Positions 58,749 to 64,000 of a stretch of 64,000 nt of DNA are shown in pieces. How positions within the stretch are numbered: the stretch's first letter is position 1; every line of letters starts with the position of its first letter. This stretch comes from JBGCFO01 sp045106955. GTDB taxonomy: Bacteria; Pseudomonadota; Alphaproteobacteria; Rickettsiales; Rickettsiaceae. The position numbers and the translations under genes were made by a program. The DNA is taken from NCBI GenBank assembly GCA_045106955.1, contig JBGCFO010000003.1, positions 16,037 to 80,036 of the forward strand, written 5' to 3'. The notes beneath the pieces were generated by a model, which saw only the letters and a list, made by a program, of their open reading frames with translations, had not been told where the DNA came from and ran no database searches.

Positions 58749-58840
<92 letters not shown>

Positions 58841-58942
58841 GTTTTTAATGCTCGAAAAGTTTTCGCTGGATTTTCTGGGTTCATAAATACGCCTCTAAAC
58901 CCCAGTATTCATGGGCTTTAGCGCATTTAAGTCACGCAACAC

Positions 58943-59046
58943 ATGCGTACCTAGAGAATCCAAAAATCACCAAAAACACCCCAAATTCTCCCTTTTTGTT
59001 CTCTGTTTCTCCGTTACATGCGAACGTCGGTCGTGAAGGTACGCAT
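58943..59046. repeat. 10-base perfect inverted repeat in the seam
   Basis: ATGCGTACCT (58943-58952) and AGGTACGCAT (59037-59046) are exact reverse complements 84 bases apart, within the G+C-richer seam. A related ACATGCG also occurs at 59016-59022. Paired arms beside a tRNA could be recombinase or regulator sites; I cannot distinguish these. Confidence 0.55.
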
Positions 59047-59176
59047 CTATCAACCCCTTGATTTTACTGGATTTTTGCGATTTCGGCATTTTGAGGTTCG
59101 TTTTTGGCGGATGGTGTGCGGGGTACTCAGAGTAAGAGAAACCTCTTGACTTCAGTACCTAACATTAGTAAACTTG

Positions 59177-59187
59177 CATATAATATG
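59177..59187 (+). promoter_or_regulatory. -10 box inside a palindrome: likely MarR operator of the island operon
   Basis: CATATAATATG is an odd-centred perfect palindrome that contains TATAAT (59179-59184), 34 bases upstream of the SRPBCC start. No good -35 lies at 17 bases; a TTGACT at 59146 is too far (27 bases). Weaker symmetry extends on both sides (ACTTG / GAGTGG). MarR-family proteins commonly autorepress by binding a palindrome over the -10 region, and the second gene of this operon is a MarR protein. Confidence 0.45.
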
Positions 59188-59220
59188 AGTGGCAGAATCA
59201 ATTTTTAATGTAGGTAACTT

Positions 59221-59643
59221 ATGTGGATTAGAGAGCATAACAAATTTTATCCCGACGTATCCCCTGAGGAGATTTGGAAGATATGGATAGATATTAACAA
59301 CTGGCCCAGTTGGCATGGAGATTTGGATTATTGCAAGCTTGATGGCGACTTCAAGGTGGGAAATCATTTTATGCTGAAGCCTAAAGGCGCGCCAGCAGTT
59401 AAGATTATGCTGACTGAAATTAATGAGATGCAGAATTTTACCGACTGCACAAAGTTCTTCGGGGCTAAAATGTACGATACCCACAGCATGGAAGTGAAAG
59501 ATGGTGGTGTTCTGCTTTCCAATAAATTAGTGGTTACAGGGCCCTTAAAATGGCTGTGGATCAAGCTTGTGGCAAAGCATGTTGCAGACACAGTTCCAGA
59601 TGAGATGGACTCTTTGGTTAATCTGGCTAGGAATAAAGGCTGA
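59221..59643 (+). CDS. SRPBCC (START-like) ligand-binding protein
   Basis: A 140-residue soluble protein with the pattern of the polyketide-cyclase/AHSA1-like SRPBCC superfamily: an N-terminal strand, the helix VSPEEIWKIWIDINNWPSWH, then a beta sheet (CKLDGDFKVGNHFML, KIMLTEINE, GGVLLSNKLVVTGPLKW) and a long C-terminal helix. These proteins have a deep hydrophobic pocket for a small molecule. No catalytic residues can be assigned. First gene of the island operon, five bases before the MarR gene; an AGGT ribosome-site match lies upstream of the ATG. Confidence 0.8.
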   Translation: MWIREHNKFYPDVSPEEIWKIWIDINNWPSWHGDLDYCKLDGDFKVGNHFMLKPKGAPAVKIMLTEINEMQNFTDCTKFFGAKMYDTHSMEVKDGGVLLSNKLVVTGPLKWLWIKLVAKHVADTVPDEMDSLVNLARNKG

Positions 59644-59648
59644 AAGAT

Positions 59649-60110
59649 ATGACAAATCCACCATTTGGTTTTGATGCACCTGAAGATAGCCCTGGTTTTT
59701 TGCTATGGCAAACAACTATTTCTTGGCAACGTATGATCAAAAAAGCATTAGAGCCACATGATATCTCCCATGCCCAATTTGTTATTATGGCTATATTGCT
59801 TTGGTGGCATGGTCAGAAGAGAGAAGTAACTCAAATTGATATTGTCACAATGTCTAAACTAGATAAGATGACTGTTTCAAAATCATTAAAGAAATTGGTT
59901 GGGATGGATTTAGTAGCAAGACATGAAAACCAAGAGGACACAAGAGCTAAATCCGTGGAATTAACAAAATTGGGGGTGGCTTTAGCCGGTAAGCTAGTAC
60001 CTATTGTAGAAGGCGTAGATGAGGATTTTTTTGCCAAGCTTCCGAAAAAACAGGAAAAAGATTTGATAGTAATTTTACGAAAATTAACGGTGGCAGAAGA
60101 TGTTAACTAA
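59649..60110 (+). CDS. MarR-family transcriptional regulator
   Basis: A 153-residue winged-helix repressor. The helices around HAQFVIMAILLWW, the recognition helix MSKLDKMTVSKSLKKLVGMD (about 74-93) and the wing HENQEDTRAKSVELTKLG are the canonical MarR arrangement. MarR proteins usually release DNA when they bind phenolic or other small toxic compounds. Its stop overlaps the start of the kinase gene by 11 bases. It probably controls the operon through the palindrome at 59177-59187; the combination with resistance-type enzymes suggests an inducible detoxification unit. Confidence 0.9.
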   Translation: MTNPPFGFDAPEDSPGFLLWQTTISWQRMIKKALEPHDISHAQFVIMAILLWWHGQKREVTQIDIVTMSKLDKMTVSKSLKKLVGMDLVARHENQEDTRAKSVELTKLGVALAGKLVPIVEGVDEDFFAKLPKKQEKDLIVILRKLTVAEDVN

Positions 60111-61119
60111 GCCTAACCTTAAAGATGAAAAAATTATCGCATGCTTGCACGATAACTATGATTTAGATATCGCTGAAATTTCTTTTCTACCACTTGGTGC
60201 TGATTTTAATACTGCCGTGTACCGAGTTACGACAACAGATAAAACAGACTATTTTCTAAAGCTACGATCTGGAGATTTTTGTGAGCCCAGCGTATTAGTT
60301 CCACATCACTTAAAACAAATTGGTCTGCAAAATATTATCCCTCCTATTGCAACTAAAACAGACGAATGTTGGACAAATTTAGATGCCTTTAATGTGGCCT
60401 TGTATCCTTATATTGATGGGCGTAATGCTGTGGATAGTCAAATATCAGAACAACAATGGCAGCAATTTGGGGAGACAGTAAAAAAATTACATACTGCTGA
60501 TATTCCCGAGTCTATTATTAGCAATGTACCAAAAGAAACTTTCTCATTAAAGTGTTGCCAAACGGTAAGATTATTCCTTGAGCGTATAGAAAATGAAGTC
60601 TTTGATGAAGCTGTAGCCACAAAGTTGGCTGCATTATTAAAGTCTAAAAATGATATCATTTTGGACTTGATAAAACGAACAGAAGAACTTGGCTCCATAC
60701 TGCAAAATCAATCCCTTCAACATGTATTATGTCACGCTGATATGCACGGCTGGAATTTGTTGATCGATCAAGATGATCATTTGTATCTCATTGACTGGGA
60801 TACTCTGGTCTTAGCACCAAAGGAGCGTGATTTAATGTTTATTGGTGCAGGCATTTGGGATAGTTGCTACACACCAACTGAAGAAGAATCATTATTTTAT
60901 AAAGGCTATGGGCAAGCCAATATAAACCAAGATGCACTTTGTTACTATCGTTTTAGTCGCATATTACAAGATATTGCTGAATATTGTGAATACATCTTCT
61001 TGTCTGATGAAGGCGGTGATGATCGGATGCAGGCTCTTGAACATCTAAAACCTAATTTTTTGCCAAACGGCACAATAGAAAGAGCATATCATGCTGACAA
61101 AATGAGGAATGTTTCATGA
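60100..61119 (+). CDS. APH(9)-like aminoglycoside/spectinomycin phosphotransferase
   Basis: A 339-residue small-molecule kinase. The catalytic loop CHADMHGWNLL (His212, Asp214, Asn219), the metal-binding LIDWDT (Asp232) and the following APKERDLMFIGAGIWD agree closely in pattern with the Legionella spectinomycin phosphotransferase APH(9)-Ia, as I remember its sequence. Length is comparable (331 residues there). The N-terminal lobe has an ATP-binding Lys in YFLKLRSG. The substrate is not proven: related kinases also phosphorylate other hydroxyl-bearing metabolites. Overlaps both neighbours (11 bases with MarR, 4 with the kinase-GNAT gene). Confidence 0.85.
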   Translation: MLTKPNLKDEKIIACLHDNYDLDIAEISFLPLGADFNTAVYRVTTTDKTDYFLKLRSGDFCEPSVLVPHHLKQIGLQNIIPPIATKTDECWTNLDAFNVALYPYIDGRNAVDSQISEQQWQQFGETVKKLHTADIPESIISNVPKETFSLKCCQTVRLFLERIENEVFDEAVATKLAALLKSKNDIILDLIKRTEELGSILQNQSLQHVLCHADMHGWNLLIDQDDHLYLIDWDTLVLAPKERDLMFIGAGIWDSCYTPTEEESLFYKGYGQANINQDALCYYRFSRILQDIAEYCEYIFLSDEGGDDRMQALEHLKPNFLPNGTIERAYHADKMRNVS

Positions 61120-62171
61120 AGTTATATTTTATAGGCGGCGCCAGCGGTAGCGGCAAGACAGCGATTATGCCAGAACTGCAAAAAATATTAGGCAGCGAAA
61201 TAAAGGTCTACGATTTTGATGATATTGGAGTACCTGAAGGTGCTGATAAAAAATGGCGCCAAGAATCTACAGAAAAGTGGTTGCAACAATTACTTTCAGA
61301 TGGCAAAGATGCCTGTTTGCTTGGCCAAATTGTTTTAGGCGAAATCATAGCATGTCCTTCTGCTAAAAAATTAGATTACATTAATTTTTGCTTGTTAGAT
61401 GTAAGTGACTTTGAGCGAATCCAACGCTTGAAAAAACGCAATACCTACGGCGCTGATCAAAATATGTTGAACTGGTCTGCTTGGCTTCGTATGCACACCC
61501 GTGATCCGCAATGGACACAGCAAGTAATCAAAGATGCTTCTTGGGATGGTTTAGATTTTTCCTCTTGGGATCGGAGTCTAACCTGGCCAACCAATGTCAG
61601 CACTAAAATTATCGATACAACTTCTCTAGATATTAAAGAAGTTGCTGAGCAAGTAGCTGCTTGGATTAATAACAACAAAATTGATACGGCTCGTCTAACA
61701 ATTAGAGAAATTACAGCAAATGATTTAAATGCGCTATATGGTCTTCTTAGTAATGAAGATGTAATGCGCTACTCTGTGCATGGGCCATATTCCAAAAAGC
61801 AGACAGAAGATTGGATTAGCTTTATTACAGAGCATTATAAAAAGTATCCTCTTGGTATGTGGGCAGTTATAGAAAAAGATAATGATGTGTTAATTGGCAT
61901 ATGTGGGTTAATGCCGTTAAGCGATGATGATTCAAAATATGAAATTGGATATAGAATATTACCTGATTTCCAAGGCAAAGGTTATGCGACTGAGGCCGCT
62001 ATTGCTGTAAGAGATTACGCTATAAGCGTTGGGGTTAATCAGTTTATTGCTTACATTGAAAAAGAAAACAAACCTTCAGTAAAAATTTCCGAGAAAATTG
62101 GTATGAATTTTCTAAAGAATGGAACCTATAAAAACATACCGGTTCTCATATATGAGTACAAGGTGGAATAA
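61116..62171 (+). CDS. Fusion: P-loop kinase plus GNAT acetyltransferase
   Basis: A 351-residue two-domain protein. Residues 1-185 form a P-loop nucleotide kinase-like domain with Walker A GGASGSGKTA (Gly7 to Thr15), a YDFDDIGVP segment where many small kinases place a substrate-binding Asp, and QRLKKRNTYG as a lid-like basic region. Residues about 195-351 are a RimJ/RimL-type GNAT: ARLTIREITANDLNALY, IGICGLMP, and the acetyl-CoA-binding YRILPDFQGKGYATEA (Q/R-x2-G-x-G/A). I do not know a described protein with this combination. It overlaps the preceding gene by 4 bases and abuts the CPBP gene. Confidence 0.82.
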   Translation: MKLYFIGGASGSGKTAIMPELQKILGSEIKVYDFDDIGVPEGADKKWRQESTEKWLQQLLSDGKDACLLGQIVLGEIIACPSAKKLDYINFCLLDVSDFERIQRLKKRNTYGADQNMLNWSAWLRMHTRDPQWTQQVIKDASWDGLDFSSWDRSLTWPTNVSTKIIDTTSLDIKEVAEQVAAWINNNKIDTARLTIREITANDLNALYGLLSNEDVMRYSVHGPYSKKQTEDWISFITEHYKKYPLGMWAVIEKDNDVLIGICGLMPLSDDDSKYEIGYRILPDFQGKGYATEAAIAVRDYAISVGVNQFIAYIEKENKPSVKISEKIGMNFLKNGTYKNIPVLIYEYKVE

Positions 62172-62870
62172 ATGGCAGTGAGAATTATAAAAGATAAAAA
62201 ATTTTATTTGCTGTGGCTAGCTTCAGTTTTAGGAGCTATTGCGGTTTTACCATATGCAACTGCACAAGCTAGTATCGAATTATCAACAGCTGTGCTGTTT
62301 GGAACTTTGATTCAAGCCACACTAATATATGCGGTTATTACATTTTTTGGCATCAGATTTGCCGAAAAAGCAAATTTCCAAATCACTTCATCTAAAGAGT
62401 GTATTATTCCATCTATCATATCTGGTCTTGTTGTAGGGCTGATTCTCAAATTGCTAGATCAATTCATATTTAAGCATCATGCCAATATATTGCTTAACAA
62501 TCTTCCTGATGTAGATTTGCTATATAGGGTTTTAGCTTCATTTTATGGCGCTATAAATGAAGAAGTGCTGCTCAGATTATTTGGCGTATCTTGTGTTGCG
62601 ATGTTATTGCAGAAATTTACAAAATTAAACAAGAAATCTGTTGCGATACTATCCATTATTTTGTGCGCGCTACTCTTCGCTGTTGGGCATCTTCCAATGC
62701 TTTATAAAATGGCCGTAGACCCCAATACATATGACATAGTAAGGGTTCTGCTTTTGAATGGGTTTGCTGGAATTGCATTTGGGTTGTTGTACTGGAGATA
62801 TGGACTTGTAGCATCAATGCTAAGTCATTTTATCGCTGATTTAGTAATACATGTATTTTGGATATTGTGA
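62172..62870 (+). CDS. CPBP-family intramembrane metalloprotease
   Basis: A 232-residue membrane protein with about seven helices, starting one base after the stop of the fusion gene. The three CPBP/Rce1 motifs are present: EExxxR as NEEVLLRLF (Glu130, Glu131, Arg135), FxxxH as FAVGHLP (His173) and a final His-containing helix LSHFIADL (His219). Members cleave prenylated or other membrane proteins, or act in bacteriocin maturation and self-immunity. Its presence between modifying enzymes is unexplained; immunity or export of a small peptide is a possibility only. Confidence 0.85.
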   Translation: MAVRIIKDKKFYLLWLASVLGAIAVLPYATAQASIELSTAVLFGTLIQATLIYAVITFFGIRFAEKANFQITSSKECIIPSIISGLVVGLILKLLDQFIFKHHANILLNNLPDVDLLYRVLASFYGAINEEVLLRLFGVSCVAMLLQKFTKLNKKSVAILSIILCALLFAVGHLPMLYKMAVDPNTYDIVRVLLLNGFAGIAFGLLYWRYGLVASMLSHFIADLVIHVFWIL

Positions 62871-64000
62871 TGAATAAATTCTATACCCTCAAACAAATTG
62901 AGACTCCTAGATTAATAATCAGACCAGTGCAATTGGGTGATGAAATTCAATTAAATCAGGCTGTAAATAATTCTCTTGAGTCATTACAACAATGGATGCC
63001 TTGGGCTAATGACCCTAGCTTAGAAACAACTCGTGACTTTATTCAAAAAGGCGTTTTTGCTAAAAGCTCTCAGAGCATAGCTGATTTTCCGATGGTTGTT
63101 GTTCATAAAGAGGACCAGAAAATTATTAGTGGTAGCGGATACAATGATCGCAGCGATCCTAAAAATGGGCTATATGAGATTGGCTATTGGTGTGATGTTG
63201 ATTATCAGGGCAAAGGCTATGTTACCGAATACGTTAATGCTTTGACAAAATACGCTCTTGAAGAGCTTAAAGCGAAAATTGTTGTGATTAGAATGGAAGT
63301 TGATAATAGCAAAAGTATCGCGGTTGCAGAGCGGCTGAATTTTAAAAAACAAGGTACTAAGCCAAGTGTAACAAAAGATAATGCCACTGACTATTATTTT
63401 ACATGTGAGAGTATAAAACTACTGCCTCCACTAGATTCCTCTTGGCGTTACGAAGAAAATAAAAGCAATGATGCTAAGATAATTGCATGGGCCAAGAACG
63501 AATTAAACATATCGGATGAGAAAATATTTGCAGAAAGCAAGATGCTTCTTAAAACGCCTTGGTCTAGTGTAATGGCGGTCAATACTGCAGCCGGTACTGT
63601 TTATCTTAAGCACATGCCTGAGAAAATAGCGCTTGAAGCAGATATCATCAAGCATCTAAAAAACAAATTTAATGCATCTGTTCCAGAAGTTATCGCTGAT
63701 AATAAAGAGCTAAATTCCTTTTTGATGAAAGATGCCGGAATTTCTCTACGCACCATCCTAAAGAAGAAATTCAATGTTGATTTGATGTGCGAAGCTATTG
63801 ATCAATTTACAAAATTACAAATCTCTATTGGCAATAATGTTGAAAGCTTGTTAGAGCTAGGTGTTCCAGATTGGCGCTTAAATAAGATGCCTGATTTATA
63901 TAAGAAAGCGATTTCACAGAAAGACCTGCTGATGGCTGACGGATTGTCTGAATCAGAAATAAACGAATTAGAAGATCTGCTTCCAAAGATATCCGATTTA
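62870..64000 (+). CDS. Fusion: GNAT acetyltransferase plus APH-like kinase, cut by the window edge
   Basis: An open frame from the ATG at 62870 (sharing one base with the preceding TGA) still open at the window end, at least 377 codons. Residues 1-about 180 are a RimL-type GNAT: ETPRLIIRPVQLGDEIQLN, SLQQWMPWAND, YWCDVDYQGKGYVTEYVNA. From about 190 a second domain resembles the N-lobe of an APH/choline-kinase-fold enzyme: TVYLKHMPEKIALEADIIKH with the ATP-binding Lys, and SFLMKDAGISLRTIL with a hinge-like region; the catalytic loop would lie beyond 64000. The domain order is like that of the bifunctional AAC(6')-APH(2'') enzyme, but the GNAT part is of a different subfamily. Confidence 0.8.
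   Translation, partial: MNKFYTLKQIETPRLIIRPVQLGDEIQLNQAVNNSLESLQQWMPWANDPSLETTRDFIQKGVFAKSSQSIADFPMVVVHKEDQKIISGSGYNDRSDPKNGLYEIGYWCDVDYQGKGYVTEYVNALTKYALEELKAKIVVIRMEVDNSKSIAVAERLNFKKQGTKPSVTKDNATDYYFTCESIKLLPPLDSSWRYEENKSNDAKIIAWAKNELNISDEKIFAESKMLLKTPWSSVMAVNTAAGTVYLKHMPEKIALEADIIKHLKNKFNASVPEVIADNKELNSFLMKDAGISLRTILKKKFNVDLMCEAIDQFTKLQISIGNNVESLLELGVPDWRLNKMPDLYKKAISQKDLLMADGLSESEINELEDLLPKISDL

Larger units (their letters stand above)
58841..59220. other. Integration seam after tRNA-Ser, no gene
   Basis: These 380 bases are clearly richer in G+C than the core genome and contain no open frame of useful length on either strand. They do not resemble the intergenic DNA elsewhere in the window. 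Features seen: a 10-base inverted repeat, ATGCGTACCT at 58943-58952 and AGGTACGCAT at 59037-59046; a small palindrome CGAAAAGTTTTCG (58853-58865); and near the end the promoter region of the SRPBCC gene. No integrase gene is left and no copy of the tRNA 3' end is found elsewhere in the window, so the other end of any element must lie beyond 64000. Confidence 0.6.

Noticed and set aside
58853..58865. Hairpin CGAAAAGTTTTCG after tRNA-Ser as a terminator
   Set aside because: The stem is A/T-dominated and not followed by a T-run in the right place; chance is likely.

Overview
This window looks like the chromosome of an obligately host-associated alphaproteobacterium of the order Rickettsiales. 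The evidence is very A+T-rich DNA, a Tlc-type ATP/ADP translocase, an HscB-HscA-ferredoxin Fe-S cluster, CtaA and CtaG for cytochrome oxidase, two AmpG-like permeases, and a decayed gene-transfer-agent (GTA) baseplate gene. A FlbD-type sigma-54 activator suggests a lineage that has, or had, flagella (for example a Midichloriaceae-like or other flagellated Rickettsiales), but no flagellar structural gene lies here and I cannot name the species.

Layout. 1-6.4 kb (minus): the start of rpoB (its 3' end lies outside the window), then an SSS symporter, an AmpG-like permease and rpiB. 6.4-13.2 kb (plus): an NlpD-like lipoprotein, hscB-hscA-fdx, a RutE-like nitroreductase and polA. 13.5-17.9 kb: a GTA TIM-barrel/baseplate gene broken by one in-frame TAA and, divergently, an unrecognised gene broken by a TAG at codon 9. 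18-20 kb: uvrB. 20.2-23.2 kb: a protein with ten tandem 29-32-residue repeats, an IS982-type transposase remnant and an XRE regulator. 23.2-26.8 kb (minus): flbD, ygfZ, ctaG, mrp. 26.9-30.3 kb (plus): hflK-hflC-degP. 30.4-43.7 kb: tsaE, tRNA-Pro, yciB, nadE, ctaA, tRNA-Arg, tlc, a secreted protein, tsaD, ccmA, acnA, a second AmpG-like permease, an MBL hydrolase and a PAP2 phosphatase. 43.8-55 kb: trxB-dnaB-nagZ, lysC, skp, bamA, two lipoproteins, an MHS transporter, engB and tRNA-Lys. 55.2-58.8 kb: kdsB, alaS and tRNA-Ser(GCT).

Directly after tRNA-Ser(GCT) the base composition rises visibly in G+C and the gene content changes. From 59.2 kb to the window edge runs a tight operon: SRPBCC protein, MarR regulator, APH(9)/spectinomycin-phosphotransferase-like kinase, a P-loop kinase fused to a GNAT acetyltransferase, a CPBP membrane protease, and a GNAT fused to a second APH-like kinase that runs off the edge. 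This looks like a horizontally acquired island of small-molecule-modifying enzymes at a tRNA integration site. It is the best candidate here for an undescribed system.

Functional threads in the core part: peptidoglycan synthesis and recycling (two AmpG-like permeases, NagZ, NlpD-like protein, LysC); outer-membrane biogenesis (BamA, Skp, KdsB, glycine-zipper lipoprotein); Fe-S maturation (HscB, HscA, Fdx, YgfZ, Mrp); membrane protein quality control (HflK, HflC, DegP); respiration (CtaA, CtaG, CcmA); parasitic import (Tlc, MFS and SSS carriers). No rRNA gene, CRISPR array or intact mobile element was found. All identifications come from reading motifs; no database search was run.
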